Origin: an uncultured Sulfitobacter sp.
GTDB taxonomy: Bacteria; Pseudomonadota; Alphaproteobacteria; Rhodobacterales; Rhodobacteraceae
NCBI GenBank assembly: GCA_947502265.1
Contig: CANMZB010000008.1
Span: 1-64,000 of the forward strand
Reading direction: 5' to 3'
DNA length: 64,000 bases
Shown: piece after piece, positions 8,440-18,936 of the stretch
Layout: the number at the start of each line of letters is the position of its first letter
Position numbering within the stretch: the stretch's first letter is position 1
Made by a program: the position numbers and the translations under genes
Notes under the pieces: model-generated
Seen by the model: only the letters and a program-made list of their open reading frames with translations
The model's database searches: none
Told to the model about the DNA's origin: nothing

Positions 8440-8985
8440 TCAGTCTTCATCGGTAAAGCGGACCTTGCCGATGAACGGCAGGTTGCGATTGCGTTGGGCA
8501 TAATCAATGCCATAGCCCACGACAAACTCGTCGGGGATCTGGAATCCGATATAATCCGCGCGCAAATCCACCTCGCGGCGGGAGGGCTTGTCCAGCAAGG
8601 CCACGGTTTTCAGACGCGCCGGTTTGCGCGCACGCAACAGGCCGGTGACGTGAAACAACGTGTGACCGGTATCGACGATATCTTCAACCACAAGCACATC
8701 GCGCCCTTCAATGCCGCCACGCAAGTCTTTGAGAATGCGGACTTCGCGACTGCTTTGCGTTCCATCTCCATAGCTGGAGGCCTCCAGGAAATCGACTTCG
8801 ATCGGTAGGTCCAGTTCGCGCACCAGATCGGCGATAAACACGAAGGAGCCGCGCAGCAGGCCCACCACAACCAGCTTATCCGTGTCCGCGAATTCCGCCT
8901 GAATGTTACGGCACAATTCTTCGATACGGGCCGCGATGGATTTCGCCGAGATCATTTCATCTATGACATAAGGACGCGCAGGCAT
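8440..8985 (-). CDS. hpt: Hypoxanthine phosphoribosyltransferase
   Basis: Purine salvage enzyme (hypoxanthine/guanine + PRPP to IMP/GMP), 181 residues from the ATG at 8985. The PRPP-binding loop [14 protein letters not shown] occupies residues 97-110. The pyrophosphate loop GLLRGSFVF is near residue 42. The base-binding end has [12 protein letters not shown]. An upstream in-frame start at 9045 would add 20 residues unlike the family and was not used. A 58-residue membrane protein gene follows closely. It is divergent from the COQ10-like gene. Confidence 0.95.
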   Translation of the reverse strand: MPARPYVIDEMISAKSIAARIEELCRNIQAEFADTDKLVVVGLLRGSFVFIADLVRELDLPIEVDFLEASSYGDGTQSSREVRILKDLRGGIEGRDVLVVEDIVDTGHTLFHVTGLLRARKPARLKTVALLDKPSRREVDLRADYIGFQIPDEFVVGYGIDYAQRNRNLPFIGKVRFTDED

Positions 8986-9054
8986 GGTGAACCTCTTGAT
9001 TGTGCCGCCCTTCGGGCTTTGATACAGCGCTACGCAACTGAGCACAGGAAATCA

Positions 9055-9519
9055 ATGCCAACCCATTCAGAGACCCGCGTATTGCCCTATTCGGCCGGAC
9101 AGATGTACGATCTGGTGGCCGATGTGCAAAATTATCCGCAATTCCTGCCGTGGACCGCCGCTGCGCGCATCCGAAGTGATGTGGACAAGGGCGATCATCG
9201 GGTGATGGACGCGGATTTGGTTATTTCTTTCAAAGTGTTCCGCGAGCGGTTTACCAGCCGTGTGGTGCTGTGGCCGGAAGATATGAAGATCGACACCGAA
9301 TATCTGGACGGTCCGTTCAAAAAGATGATTTCGAACTGGGCGTTCGAAGACATTGAGGGCGGCTGCAAGGTACATTTTTTCGTGGATTTCGAATTCAAAA
9401 ACGCAATCTTGCAAAAAATCATCGGCGTTGTGTTCAACGAAGCGATGCAGCGGGTCGTCAAAGCGTTTGAGAAGCGCGCCAATGCACTTTATGGCCGGGA
9501 CACGGCGCATTTGTCGTGA
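9055..9519 (+). CDS. COQ10/RatA-like START-domain protein
   Basis: 154-residue polyketide-cyclase/START fold protein. The start PTHSETRVLPYSAGQMYDLV and the segment DVQNYPQFLPW are hallmarks of the group that includes mitochondrial Coq10 (ubiquinone-binding) and enterobacterial RatA. In alphaproteobacteria the Coq10-like role in ubiquinone function is more likely than toxin activity; the naming is by homology only. The ATG at 9055 follows AGGAA; an upstream GTG/ATG at 9019 would add 12 unrelated residues. The next gene starts 11 bases downstream. Confidence 0.85.
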   Translation: MPTHSETRVLPYSAGQMYDLVADVQNYPQFLPWTAAARIRSDVDKGDHRVMDADLVISFKVFRERFTSRVVLWPEDMKIDTEYLDGPFKKMISNWAFEDIEGGCKVHFFVDFEFKNAILQKIIGVVFNEAMQRVVKAFEKRANALYGRDTAHLS

Positions 9520-9530
9520 GGAAGGACGCC

Positions 9531-10817
9531 ATGGGTATTACCGATCAGTTGATAAAATTCTACCGGACGGATGTGCCGGAAGAGGCCGCAGCGATGATGC
9601 GCCTGTCCTTGTTCGATTGGGCGGCATGCGGGATTGCAGGCGCGCAAGAGGCTGAATTCCAACCCTTCAAACGTGCGCAGATGGTCGAGGACGGCCCCGC
9701 CCATGTTTTCGGTGGTGGCGCGTCGGGCGCCGCGGTTGCTGCCTTGGTCAATGGCACGCTGAGCCATGCGCTGGATTACGACGACACGCATTTCGCCCAC
9801 ATCGGCCACCCGTCGGTTGCGGTGTTGCCTGCGGTGATCGCACTGGCCGAAACGCTGGATACCCCGCTGACCGATGCGGTTGATGCGGCGGCTGTGGGGA
9901 TTGAATCGTCGATTCTTGTGGGGCTTTGGCTGGGCCGTGAGCATTATCAGGTGGGGTTTCACCAGACCGCAACTGCCGGCACTTTTGGTGCCGCGCTTGG
10001 CGCTGCGCGACTGCTGGATCTGTCGCCGGCGCAGACCCGTCATGCCTTGGGGCTTTGCGCCAGCATGGCGTCCGGCATCAAGGCACAGTTCGGCACCATG
10101 GCCAAACCGCTTAACGCAGGGCTTGCCGCGCGCAGCGGCGTCGAGGCGGCCCTTTGGGCGCAAGCGGGAATGAGTGCGGCAGCCGACGGGTTGGAGGGTG
10201 ATTTGGGCTTTGGCGCGACCCATCACGCGCAGGCGGCGGATGTAAAACTACCCAAAAAAGCGTGGCATATCAGCACGATCAGTCACAAGTTCCACGCCTG
10301 TTGTCACGGATTGCACGCCATGCTCGAAACGCTTGGTGATGCAGATATCCAACCTGACAACATCGCCGCCATACGCATCCGTACGCATCCGCGTTGGATG
10401 AGCGTTTGCAATATTGCCGCCCCCGCAACCGGTCTCGCGGTAAAGTTCAGCTATGCCCATACCGCCGCCATGGTGCTTTTGGGCCATCAAACCGGTGCCA
10501 TCGAAAACTTCAGCGATGCGGTGGCGAAAGATGCGGACATTATCGCGCTGCGCGAAAAAATCGAGGTGGTCGCGGATGAAACCCTGACGGAAACGCAGTC
10601 GCAGGTCACGTTTACGCTTACGTCTGGCGGGGTGCGCCGGTTGCGTCACGATCTGATGGCGCCGATGACGCTGGAGGCGCGCAGCAACAAGCTGCGTGCA
10701 AAGGTCGAGGCGCTGCTTGGGCCGGAGCGGTCGGAGGCGTTATGGCAGGCGGCAATTGGCGCAGAACTCGACACGCTGACGGCGCGATTCTCACAGACCA
10801 CACCCGAAACGGCCTAG
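9531..10817 (+). CDS. MmgE/PrpD family protein
   Basis: 428-residue member of the family that includes 2-methylcitrate dehydratase (PrpD), MmgE and cis-aconitate decarboxylase. Family signatures are LFDWAACGIAG, NGTLSHALDYDDTH, HIGHPSVAVLPAVIALAE, GFHQTATAGTFGAA and KPLNAGLAARSGVEAA. No prpB/prpC or acyl-CoA genes flank it, so the substrate is open; a 2-methylcitrate dehydratase or unrelated hydratase role is possible. GAGGAAGGA precedes the ATG at 9531; a GTG at 9516 is the alternative. It converges with cinA. Confidence 0.88.
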   Translation: MGITDQLIKFYRTDVPEEAAAMMRLSLFDWAACGIAGAQEAEFQPFKRAQMVEDGPAHVFGGGASGAAVAALVNGTLSHALDYDDTHFAHIGHPSVAVLPAVIALAETLDTPLTDAVDAAAVGIESSILVGLWLGREHYQVGFHQTATAGTFGAALGAARLLDLSPAQTRHALGLCASMASGIKAQFGTMAKPLNAGLAARSGVEAALWAQAGMSAAADGLEGDLGFGATHHAQAADVKLPKKAWHISTISHKFHACCHGLHAMLETLGDADIQPDNIAAIRIRTHPRWMSVCNIAAPATGLAVKFSYAHTAAMVLLGHQTGAIENFSDAVAKDADIIALREKIEVVADETLTETQSQVTFTLTSGGVRRLRHDLMAPMTLEARSNKLRAKVEALLGPERSEALWQAAIGAELDTLTARFSQTTPETA

Positions 10818-10823
10818 TGCGGT

Positions 10824-11315
10824 TTACGTCACAGGTAAGTCCCGAAGCGCGTTGATAAGCATTTCCAGCGCATGATCGCGCGCCGCCACGCGCACGGCAT
10901 CGCGGCCCAATGGGCCAAACTCGACTGTGTGCGCCTGTGTATGCCCCGCCACGGCCAGCCCGAAACAAACGCGGCCTTCGGGTTTGTGTTCTGATCCGCC
11001 GGGGCCTGCGATGCCGGTGATGGCCACGCTTAGCTGCGCGTGGCTATGCGCCAGCGCGCCCGCCGCCATCTGCGCGGCGATTTCCTGCGACACCGCACCC
11101 ACAGCCTCCAATGTCGCCTGCGACACGCCCAACATTTCGACCTTGGCCGCGTTTGTGTAGGTGACAAACCCCCGCTCGAACACGTTCGAGGAACCGGGGA
11201 GATCGGTCAAGGCGGCAGACAGCAGTCCCGCCGTGCAGCTTTCGGCGGTGGCAATCATCACGCCGCGCGCTTGGCCAAGGGCAAGGATATCAGCGGCCAG
11301 ATCAGAAGATCCCAT
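10824..11315 (-). CDS. cinA: CinA-family nicotinamide-nucleotide amidase
   Basis: 163-residue stand-alone CinA C-terminal domain, expected to deamidate NMN to nicotinate mononucleotide (PncC activity). Motifs are IATAESCTAGLLSAALT (residues about 20-36), VAITGIAGPGGSEHKPEGRV and GRDAVRVAARDHALEML. The ATG at 11315 lies inside the end of pgpA (14-base overlap), so translation is probably coupled. It is the last gene of the ispDF-pgpA-cinA run. Confidence 0.92.
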   Translation of the reverse strand: MGSSDLAADILALGQARGVMIATAESCTAGLLSAALTDLPGSSNVFERGFVTYTNAAKVEMLGVSQATLEAVGAVSQEIAAQMAAGALAHSHAQLSVAITGIAGPGGSEHKPEGRVCFGLAVAGHTQAHTVEFGPLGRDAVRVAARDHALEMLINALRDLPVT

Positions 11316-11793
11316 GTGAAATCCCCGCCAGGATGACAACACCGATGGCGGCAAAGATACCGGCAATTACATCGTCTAGCATCACGCCCAAAGCATCGCC
11401 GCGCCGGTCGGCCCAACCGACAAGCCAGGGCTTCCAGATGTCGAAAAGCCGGAACAGTACAAAGGCCGCAATCCATCCCGGCCACATCACCGTAATGTCA
11501 ATTCCCATGCGCCAGCTTGCGATGGACAGCGGCAAAAGCGCGATCCATTGGCCGACCACTTCATCCACCACAATCTCGGAGGGATCATGATCGTCGCTGC
11601 CTGCGGTCATCTTTGATGTGGCCCACCAGCCCGTCAGAGATGCCACAACGATTGCCACCGCCAGCAGGGGAAAACTGCCAATTACATGCAGCGCCCACGC
11701 CCACGGTAATGCCACCAGCGATCCCCATGTGCCGGGCGCGGGTTTAAGGTATCCAACACCTAAAACCGTGCCGGTCATCCGGGCGAGCGTCAT
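11302..11793 (-). CDS. pgpA: Phosphatidylglycerophosphatase A
   Basis: 163-residue inner-membrane enzyme removing phosphate from phosphatidylglycerophosphate. It has several hydrophobic segments, and the PgpA motifs [26 protein letters not shown] and [11 protein letters not shown] are clear. The start codon overlaps the ispDF stop as ATGA (11790-11793). An upstream in-frame start would extend through ispDF and is rejected. Confidence 0.95.
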   Translation of the reverse strand: MTLARMTGTVLGVGYLKPAPGTWGSLVALPWAWALHVIGSFPLLAVAIVVASLTGWWATSKMTAGSDDHDPSEIVVDEVVGQWIALLPLSIASWRMGIDITVMWPGWIAAFVLFRLFDIWKPWLVGWADRRGDALGVMLDDVIAGIFAAIGVVILAGISHGIF

Positions 11794-12920
11794 GATTTCA
11801 CCAGTGTTGCAGTGGCCATACAGGCGATGCCTTCGCCACGACCGGTGAAGCCAAGCCGCTCGGAGGTGGTGGCCTTGACCGACACGCGCGCCACCTCGAT
11901 CCCGAGCATCCCGGCGACCGCGGCACGCATCTCGGCGGCGTGGGGACCAACCTTGGGGTGTTCGCAAATAAGGGTGCAATCCACATGGGTGAGAGTGAAT
12001 CCTTCACTGCGCGCCATATCCCCTGCATGGCGCAGGAAGATATGGCTTTGCGCGCCTTTCCATTGCGGATCAGAAGGGGGGAAATGGGTGCCGATGTCGC
12101 CCGCCGCCAGCGCGCCATAGATCGCATCGGTAATCGTGTGCAGGCCCACATCCGCGTCAGAGTGGCCCAGTAGCCCCTGATCATGTGGTATTTTCACGCC
12201 ACACAGCATCACATGATCGCCCTCGCCAAAGGCATGTACGTCAAATCCGTTGCCGGTGCGTATATCCATCGTGTTCTCCAATATGCGGGCCGCGCGGGTA
12301 AAATCCGGCGCGGTTGTGATTTTCAGGTTATCTTCGCTGCCTTGCGTAATGGCAACCGTCAGCCCGTGCGCGCGCGCCACCGCCACATCATCGGCGGCAG
12401 GCCCGTCATAGGCCGCATGGGCGGCGCAAATGGCGGGCATGCGAAAACCCTGCGGCGTTTGTGCGGTGTACAGGCCGGTGCGGTCCTGCGTTCCGGTGAC
12501 GCGCGCCTCCGCACCGGTCCAAAGCGCATCTGTGATCGGCAGCCCGGGCGCTGCGCCCTGGCTATCGCACAAAGCGTCGAGCACATCGTCGATGATCTGC
12601 GCGCTCACACAGGGTCGCGCCGCATCGTGGATCAGCACGACATCGCAATCTGGGGCAAGCGACAGCCCTGCGCGCACGGAATCCGCCCGCTCCGCACCGC
12701 CCTGAACCACGGCGATACCTTGCTCCTCGAAAAAAGCGGCTTCGCCCATGTCGTCGGCGTGCAAAACCAGTGCAATCTGGTCCACCCGCGGATGCCCCGA
12801 AAAAGCGTCAAGCGTGTGATCAATCACCCGCGCACCCGCCAGAGGTTGCCATTGCTTGGGGCGCGGACCGCCCGCACGGGTGCCGCGTCCGGCGGCCACA
12901 ATTAGAGCGCACACGCGCAT
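11790..12920 (-). CDS. ispDF: Bifunctional IspD/IspF, MEP isoprenoid pathway
   Basis: Fusion protein of 376 residues. The IspD part (residues 1 to about 215) makes CDP-methylerythritol; it starts [22 protein letters not shown] and has HDAARPCVS. The IspF part (from about residue 220) makes methylerythritol cyclodiphosphate; it shows [43 protein letters not shown] and a C-terminal [19 protein letters not shown]. The fusion is common in alphaproteobacteria. It heads the three-gene overlap with pgpA and cinA and is divergent from dusB. Confidence 0.97.
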   Translation of the reverse strand: MRVCALIVAAGRGTRAGGPRPKQWQPLAGARVIDHTLDAFSGHPRVDQIALVLHADDMGEAAFFEEQGIAVVQGGAERADSVRAGLSLAPDCDVVLIHDAARPCVSAQIIDDVLDALCDSQGAAPGLPITDALWTGAEARVTGTQDRTGLYTAQTPQGFRMPAICAAHAAYDGPAADDVAVARAHGLTVAITQGSEDNLKITTAPDFTRAARILENTMDIRTGNGFDVHAFGEGDHVMLCGVKIPHDQGLLGHSDADVGLHTITDAIYGALAAGDIGTHFPPSDPQWKGAQSHIFLRHAGDMARSEGFTLTHVDCTLICEHPKVGPHAAEMRAAVAGMLGIEVARVSVKATTSERLGFTGRGEGIACMATATLVKS

Positions 12921-13125
12921 AACGGCTCCTTTCCGGTTGCCTGTCCTATCTCATAGAAAATCACGCGCGGCGGCGCAATCACCGCGCAAGATGCACGTCG
13001 CACGGTACATCGCCTAAAAAACGGGCAATGCTTGCAAACCATCCGCCTCCTGTTGCCTGAAAAGTTGTGCTTTGGCCTATGGTGCTCTAACCCTAAATCA
13101 ACGCCCAATGATTAAGCACAGGTTC

Positions 13126-14103
13126 ATGAATTTTCCACTCGACGTTTCACCGCCTGTTTTTCTTGCTCCGATGGCGGGCATTACCGATCTGCCGTTCCGC
13201 TCCCTTGTGAGCAGCTTCGGCGCGGGGCTTGTGGTGTCCGAGATGATTGCCTCCGGTGAATTGCTGAGCGCAAGGCCCGGCACGAGGGAAAAAGCCGAGC
13301 TGGGCCTTGGGCTGTCCGGCACCGCCGTGCAGATCGCAGGACGGGAGGCCGCGCCGATGGCCGAGGCCGCGAAAATGCTTGCAGGGCAGGGCGCACGGAT
13401 CATCGACATCAATATGGGCTGTCCTGCCAAAAAAGTCACCCAGGGCGCGTCCGGTTCGGCCCTGATGAAAACGCCCGATCACGCGCTGTCGCTGATCGAG
13501 GCGGTCGTCGCGGCGGTCGATGTGCCGGTGACCTTGAAGACGCGGCTGGGGTGGGATGACGCTATGCTGAATGCTGCCCCCATCGCGCAGCGGGCCGAAG
13601 CGGCGGGTGTGCAGATGATTACGATTCACGGGCGTACAAGATGCCAGTTCTACAAAGGCCGCGCCAATTGGGCTGCCATCCGCGCCATAGTCGATGCGGT
13701 GGATATCCCCGTCATCGCCAATGGCGATATTATCGACGCCGTAACGGCGCAACTGGCACTGGCGCAATCGGGTGCGGCGGGCATTATGGTCGGGCGCGGT
13801 ATTCAGGGCCGACCGTGGCTGCTGGCGCAGATCGCACATCATCTATACGGCACCACCGCGCCGGTCATTCCCCAAGCAGAGGCATTTGGTGAAATGGTGC
13901 TGGGCCATTATGATGGCATCTTGCAATTTTACGGTGCCGATCTTGGCCTGCGTGTCGCGCGCAAGCATCTGGGCTGGTACATGGATCATGCAGCCACGCC
14001 AGCCGATCTGCGCCGCCGCGTTCTGACTGCGCGCAGCGCGCAGGCAGTCAAAGCACTGTTGCCGCAAGCGCTGTCAGGCACGCCAAAGGATATTGCCGCA
14101 TGA
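13126..14103 (+). CDS. dusB: tRNA-dihydrouridine synthase (NifR3)
   Basis: FMN enzyme reducing uridines in the tRNA D-loop, 325 residues. VFLAPMAGITDLPFRSL at the start, the catalytic Cys in INMGCPAKKVTQGASGSALM, and TIHGRTRCQFYKGRANW are diagnostic. The historical name nifR3 comes from its place in front of ntrBC in Rhodobacter. ATG at 13126 was chosen because the family core begins 11 residues later; in-frame ATG at 13108 is an alternative. Its stop overlaps the ntrB start (ATGA), the usual start of the ntr operon. Confidence 0.95.
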   Translation: MNFPLDVSPPVFLAPMAGITDLPFRSLVSSFGAGLVVSEMIASGELLSARPGTREKAELGLGLSGTAVQIAGREAAPMAEAAKMLAGQGARIIDINMGCPAKKVTQGASGSALMKTPDHALSLIEAVVAAVDVPVTLKTRLGWDDAMLNAAPIAQRAEAAGVQMITIHGRTRCQFYKGRANWAAIRAIVDAVDIPVIANGDIIDAVTAQLALAQSGAAGIMVGRGIQGRPWLLAQIAHHLYGTTAPVIPQAEAFGEMVLGHYDGILQFYGADLGLRVARKHLGWYMDHAATPADLRRRVLTARSAQAVKALLPQALSGTPKDIAA

Positions 14104-15233
14104 GTGTGCAGCCCAACAAATCGCCCGAAGTCACCCAAGCAGATGATTGCGCCCTTTGGGCGTCCCTGCCTGTGCCGGCTTTTCTGGTGGCCCGTGACGA
14201 TACCATCGCCGACATCAACGCCGCCGCCGAAGGGTTTCTCAACGCTTCGGCCAAGGCGGTGAGAGGTGTCCCCGTGTGGGATATGATTGCCGTCGATGCG
14301 CCGTTGGAAGACGCATTTGCGCGCGCCCGCGATACCGGCACGCCACTTTTCGTGAATGACGTAGACGTGGGCAGCGGCCAACGCCCGCCGCTGCAATCAC
14401 AGTTACAGATCGCCCCCCTGTCAGGCTCGGACGGGGTGATGATCCTGATGATATCGCCGCGCGAACTGGCCGGGCGGATGACGCAGAACCAATCGGTAAA
14501 ATCCGCCGCCAAATCCGCCATCGGCATGGCCGAAATGCTGGCGCATGAAATCAAGAACCCGCTTGCCGGCATCACGGGCGCGGCACAGCTGCTCAGCATG
14601 AATTTGCGCAAGGATGATCTGGAGCTGACCGATCTGATCGTGACCGAAAGCCGCCGCATCGTGAAGCTGTTGGAGCGTGTTGAACAGTTCGGCAATCTTA
14701 CCGAACCCGAACGTGCGCCTGTTAATCTGCACGATGTGCTTGATCGTGCGCGCCGTTCCGCATTGCTGGGCTTTGGCGCGCAGATGAAAATAATCGAGGA
14801 TTACGACCCTTCCCTGCCGTTGGCGTGTGGTGACAAGGACCAGCTGGTGCAGGTGGTTCTCAACCTGCTCAAAAACGCCTCCCAAGCCGCCGGACAGCAC
14901 GGCGGGACCATCAGGTTGCACAGCTTTTATGATCGCTCATTTCGTCTGCGTCGCGCGGATGGCAGTGGACAACTGCTGCCCTTGCAGATCGAGGTGATAG
15001 ACGATGGTCCCGGTCTGCCCGAGAGCATCAAGGGCGATGTGTTCGATCCCTTTGTTTCAGGGCGCGAAAACGGCACCGGTCTGGGGCTTGCATTGGTCAG
15101 CAAAATTATACTGGAGCACGGCGGCTGGATTTCGGTCACATCTGTTCCGGGTCACACTGTTTTCCGGATTTCCCTGCCGTGCGCGGACGGGAAGCAAATG
15201 AAGGCTGCAATAACGCCCGAGAAAGAGGATTAA
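14100..15233 (+). CDS. ntrB: Nitrogen sensor kinase/phosphatase NtrB
   Basis: 377-residue cytoplasmic histidine kinase without membrane segments. It has an N-terminal PAS-like domain (residues about 18-120), an H-box AEMLAHEIKNPLAGITGA with phospho-acceptor His149, an N-box VLNLLKNASQAA, a G1 box DDGPGLPE and a G2 box NGTGLGLALV. With PII it controls NtrC phosphorylation according to nitrogen status. The start overlaps dusB by 4 bases and ntrC follows after 3 bases, so all three are translationally linked. Confidence 0.95.
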   Translation: MSVQPNKSPEVTQADDCALWASLPVPAFLVARDDTIADINAAAEGFLNASAKAVRGVPVWDMIAVDAPLEDAFARARDTGTPLFVNDVDVGSGQRPPLQSQLQIAPLSGSDGVMILMISPRELAGRMTQNQSVKSAAKSAIGMAEMLAHEIKNPLAGITGAAQLLSMNLRKDDLELTDLIVTESRRIVKLLERVEQFGNLTEPERAPVNLHDVLDRARRSALLGFGAQMKIIEDYDPSLPLACGDKDQLVQVVLNLLKNASQAAGQHGGTIRLHSFYDRSFRLRRADGSGQLLPLQIEVIDDGPGLPESIKGDVFDPFVSGRENGTGLGLALVSKIILEHGGWISVTSVPGHTVFRISLPCADGKQMKAAITPEKED

Positions 15234-15236
15234 TCC

Positions 15237-16604
15237 ATGGACGGTACAGTTCTGGTCGCGGATGACGACCGTACGATCCGCACAGTTCTGACGCAGGCGC
15301 TGACGCGGGCAGGGTGTAAGGTGCATGCCACCTCAAGCCTGACAACGCTGTTGCGCTGGGTCGGTGAGGGCAAGGGCGACGTGGTGATCACAGACGTCGC
15401 CATGCCGGACGGTAACGGGTTGGAAATGTTGCCGAAAATCGCCGCCGATCGCCCCGATCTTCCGGTTATCGTGATCTCGGCGCAAAATACCATCATGACC
15501 GCGATCAAAGCCGCCGAAGCGCAGGCGTATGACTACCTTCCCAAACCGTTTGATTTGCCCGATCTGATGAAACGCACGGCCCGCGCGTTGGAACGCGCGG
15601 ACAGGCCGCGCAGATCGACCGAACGGCCCATGGCTCGGGAGGAAGACGATTTGCCCATGGTGGGGCGCACAGCGGTAATGCAGGCGCTCTATCGTATGAT
15701 CGCGCAGGTGATGAACGCCGATCTGCCGGTGCTGGTCTGGGGCGAAAGCGGCACTGGGAAATCGCTGATTGCGCGCGCAATCCATGATCTGTCGGACCGG
15801 CGCAGCCTGCCTTTCGTCACCGTTACCGAAGCGGACCTGCGCGATATGGAAGGCCCGGCGCGGGTTCTGGCGCGGGTTCGGGGCGGCACGCTTTTAATCG
15901 ACGAGATCGGGGATTTTCCAGATGAGGTACAGGCCCGCATTGCCCGGATGATGGACGCGCAAACGGATGACCAGCCCCGTTTTATCGCCACTTCGCAAAC
16001 CGATCCGGGCGGCGAAAACGCCGAAGACAAGCTGCGCCGCGATCTTTATTACCGGCTTTCGGGGGCGACGCTGCATGTTCCGGCGCTGCGCGATCGTGTG
16101 GACGATATTCCGCTTCTGGCAGCACATTTTCTGGAAAAAACCGACACTGCCGCCGCAGGCCCGCGGATTCTGTCTGACGAAGCCGCGAAAGTGTTTAACA
16201 ATTATCCTTGGCCCGGCAACGTGCGACAGCTTGAACACGCCATGCGGCAGCTCTCGCTTACCAGCCGTAATCGCGAGATTACCAGTGCCGAGGCCAAGCA
16301 GATTGTCGGCGGCGAACCCGGACCGGAGCCCATCCGCGTTTCGGGCAATACCGAGAAGCTGGGTGCCAGCGTGGAGCGACACATCAGGCGGTATTTCGAA
16401 TTGCACGGCGATATGTTGCCGCCTCCGGGCCTTTATCAGCGGATTCTACGCGAATTCGAAGGCCCGTTGATCGAGGTTGCATTGGCTGCAACCTCAGGGA
16501 ATCAGGCCAAATGTGCGGAGCTTTTGGGGATCAACAGGAATACTTTGAGAAAGAAAATCACAGATCTTGAAATAGAGGTTACACGCGGTAGAAAAATGAT
16601 GTAA
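15237..16604 (+). CDS. ntrC: Nitrogen response regulator NtrC lacking the GAFTGA loop
   Basis: 455 residues. The receiver domain has Asp10/Asp11, phosphorylation site Asp53 (ITDVAMPDG) and Lys103. The AAA+ domain has Walker A GESGTGKS (169-176) and Walker B LLIDEIGD (219-226). A Fis-type HTH is at the C-terminus ([19 protein letters not shown]). Between [14 protein letters not shown] and [15 protein letters not shown] the sigma-54-contacting GAFTGA segment is absent; the gap is about 20 residues shorter than in enteric NtrC. This matches Rhodobacter capsulatus NtrC, which activates sigma-70 RNA polymerase. Expected targets are glnB-glnA, amtB and other nitrogen genes. Confidence 0.95.
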   Translation: MDGTVLVADDDRTIRTVLTQALTRAGCKVHATSSLTTLLRWVGEGKGDVVITDVAMPDGNGLEMLPKIAADRPDLPVIVISAQNTIMTAIKAAEAQAYDYLPKPFDLPDLMKRTARALERADRPRRSTERPMAREEDDLPMVGRTAVMQALYRMIAQVMNADLPVLVWGESGTGKSLIARAIHDLSDRRSLPFVTVTEADLRDMEGPARVLARVRGGTLLIDEIGDFPDEVQARIARMMDAQTDDQPRFIATSQTDPGGENAEDKLRRDLYYRLSGATLHVPALRDRVDDIPLLAAHFLEKTDTAAAGPRILSDEAAKVFNNYPWPGNVRQLEHAMRQLSLTSRNREITSAEAKQIVGGEPGPEPIRVSGNTEKLGASVERHIRRYFELHGDMLPPPGLYQRILREFEGPLIEVALAATSGNQAKCAELLGINRNTLRKKITDLEIEVTRGRKMM

Positions 16605-16658
16605 AACTGCCACATAACCGTGGCCATCAGGGGACAACCTTGATCAGGACCACAAAAT

Positions 16659-18914
16659 ATGGCGGTCGGTGCTTCTTGCACCACATCAGGTGAGGGCAGT
16701 GGCGTGGCGCCCCGTACACTAAGTTCTATGGTGACGCGACTGAACCGTCTGCGACGGCTCAAACGCGTTCGGGCGGCGCTCAACTTCGGGTTGGTGGTGC
16801 TGGGACCTGTTCTGGCGCTGGTGACCTATCTGGCGCTTGGGCCGCTTGATCAGGGCAGCACCAATTTCCTGCGTCTGATTTTGCTGCTTGATCTTATCTA
16901 TATTCTTGTCGTTGCGGCCCTTGTACTGGCCCAAGTTGCCCGCCTGATCGCGGCGCGGCGGGCCAAATCCGCAGGCTCGCGCCTGCATTTGCGGCTGACG
17001 GGTGTGTTTGCGTTGATGGCGTTGATTCCCACCGTTTCGGTCGCTGTTTTTGCCGTCCTCACTATAAATGTCGGGATCGAAAGCTGGTTTTCGGAACGCG
17101 TGCGCGAAGTGGTCGGTAATTCGCTGCTGGCCGCGCAGGCTTATGCCGAGGAAGAGCGTGAAGGTCTGCGCGCCGACGCGCGGACGCTGGCACGCAGCAT
17201 TGATCGCGCGCGGCGCGGCGGCATCGACCTGTCCGACAGCGAGCTTTTGGGGGAGGGTCAACGCCAAATCCAGCGCGGCCTGCGCGAAGCGTACCTGATC
17301 GACGGCACCGCCGAGATTCGCGCACGGGGCGACCGGTCGTATCTCTTCGACTATGATCCGCCCTCTGCCGAAGATATTACCGCCGCCACAGAACAATCCG
17401 TGCGCATCATCGAAGACTGGGCCAACAACGAATTCCGCGCGCTTGTGCGGCTCGGCTCCTTTGTGGATCGTTACCTCTATATCAGCCGCGACGTAGACGG
17501 CGAGATTCTGAGCCTGCTGGACGAAACCGAAGAGACCATCCGTCTGTATCAGCAACTCGAAAGCGAACGCGGCAGGATGCTGTTCGAGTTCGGGCTGTTG
17601 TATCTTGCCTTTGCGGTCATCATCATTCTGGCGGCTGTCTGGCTTGGTCTCTGGTTCGCGGAGCGGCTGTCAGGGCCGGTGGGGCGTCTGACGGGGGCAG
17701 CCCAACAGGTTGGCGCGGGCGATTTGGACGTGCAGGTGCGCGAGGATGACGGCGATGACGAAATCGCGATGCTTGGCCGCTACTTTAACCAGATGACCCG
17801 GCAGCTCAAAGGCCAACGCAACACGCTTTTGGACAACACCCGCCAGATCGAACGCCGTCGGCGTCTCTTTGATTCAGTGCTGTCGTCGGTCACTTCCGGC
17901 GTAGTGGGGCTGGATCCCGAGGGGCGGGTCACCTTCGTCAACCGCTCCGCCATGCGCTTGCTGCACTGGGAAGAGTACCAGCAATCTCTGGCGCTTTCGG
18001 TCGCGGTTCCTGAATTCGGGCCGTTGTTCAATTCAGTCACCACCGGCCCCGCCGAAGCAGCGCAGGAAGAGGTCAAGGTGTCGCGACAGGGGCGAACAGA
18101 AAATCTTCTGGTGCGGATGTCCACACGGCGGACCGACGACGGACGCCTCGAAGGCTATGTTGTCGCGTTTGATGATGTGACCGATCTGGTCAGCGCACAG
18201 CGGATGGCCGCGTGGGGTGACGTGGCCCGCCGTATCGCGCACGAGATCAAGAACCCGCTCACGCCGATCCAGCTTTCGGCGGAACGGATCAAACGCAAAT
18301 TCGGCCCGAAACTGGGCGGGGACAAAGACAGTCTGGATCAGCTGACCGGCGTGATTATTCGCCAGACAGGCGATCTGCGCCGTATTGTCGATGAATTCTC
18401 GAAATTCGCGCGCATGCCCGAACCGGAGCGCAGGCCGCAGGATCTGCGCCAACTGGTGCGCGATGCGGTGCTGCTTCAGCAGACAGGCCGCCCCGATATC
18501 AAGGTGCGCGCCGATCTGCCAGCAGAGGCAATCCCCGCGATGATCGACGGCACGATGATCTCGCAGGCGCTTACAAACTTGATCAAGAACGCGGGCGAAG
18601 CTATTGATGCGCTGAAAGAAAACAGTCCGCCAGATGATCTGGCTCCACAGGTTCATGTGACCCTCGCGGTCGTGGACAAAACCGCCCGCATCACCATTGC
18701 GGACAATGGCACCGGTCTGCCCGAAGACCGCGCCAGCCTGTTCGAGCCTTATGTGACCAACCGCAGCGAGGGGACCGGCCTTGGCCTGCCCATCGTCAAG
18801 AAAATCATCGAAGAGCATGGCGGCAGCCTGACCCTTACCGACGCGCCTGTCTTTGACGGGCAAAACCATTTTGGCGCCATGGCGGAAATAAAACTACCGC
18901 TGGGCGATATCTGA
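16659..18914 (+). CDS. ntrY: Membrane sensor kinase NtrY
   Basis: 751-residue inner-membrane histidine kinase. It has N-terminal membrane helices (residues about 40-100 and 125-150), a long periplasmic region, another helix near 310-330, HAMP, PAS (GLDPEGRVTFVNRSAMRLL), H-box RRIAHEIKNPLTPIQLSA, and catalytic boxes NLIKNAGEAI, DNGTGLPEDR and GTGLGLPIVKKI. It pairs with NtrX in sensing nitrogen and redox or oxygen status in alphaproteobacteria. ATG at 16659 has AGGA upstream; ATG at 16728 is the alternative. It follows ntrC after 54 bases and precedes ntrX. Confidence 0.95.
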   Translation: MAVGASCTTSGEGSGVAPRTLSSMVTRLNRLRRLKRVRAALNFGLVVLGPVLALVTYLALGPLDQGSTNFLRLILLLDLIYILVVAALVLAQVARLIAARRAKSAGSRLHLRLTGVFALMALIPTVSVAVFAVLTINVGIESWFSERVREVVGNSLLAAQAYAEEEREGLRADARTLARSIDRARRGGIDLSDSELLGEGQRQIQRGLREAYLIDGTAEIRARGDRSYLFDYDPPSAEDITAATEQSVRIIEDWANNEFRALVRLGSFVDRYLYISRDVDGEILSLLDETEETIRLYQQLESERGRMLFEFGLLYLAFAVIIILAAVWLGLWFAERLSGPVGRLTGAAQQVGAGDLDVQVREDDGDDEIAMLGRYFNQMTRQLKGQRNTLLDNTRQIERRRRLFDSVLSSVTSGVVGLDPEGRVTFVNRSAMRLLHWEEYQQSLALSVAVPEFGPLFNSVTTGPAEAAQEEVKVSRQGRTENLLVRMSTRRTDDGRLEGYVVAFDDVTDLVSAQRMAAWGDVARRIAHEIKNPLTPIQLSAERIKRKFGPKLGGDKDSLDQLTGVIIRQTGDLRRIVDEFSKFARMPEPERRPQDLRQLVRDAVLLQQTGRPDIKVRADLPAEAIPAMIDGTMISQALTNLIKNAGEAIDALKENSPPDDLAPQVHVTLAVVDKTARITIADNGTGLPEDRASLFEPYVTNRSEGTGLGLPIVKKIIEEHGGSLTLTDAPVFDGQNHFGAMAEIKLPLGDI

Positions 18915-18936
18915 ACCAAACGAGGAGTATTTGAGC

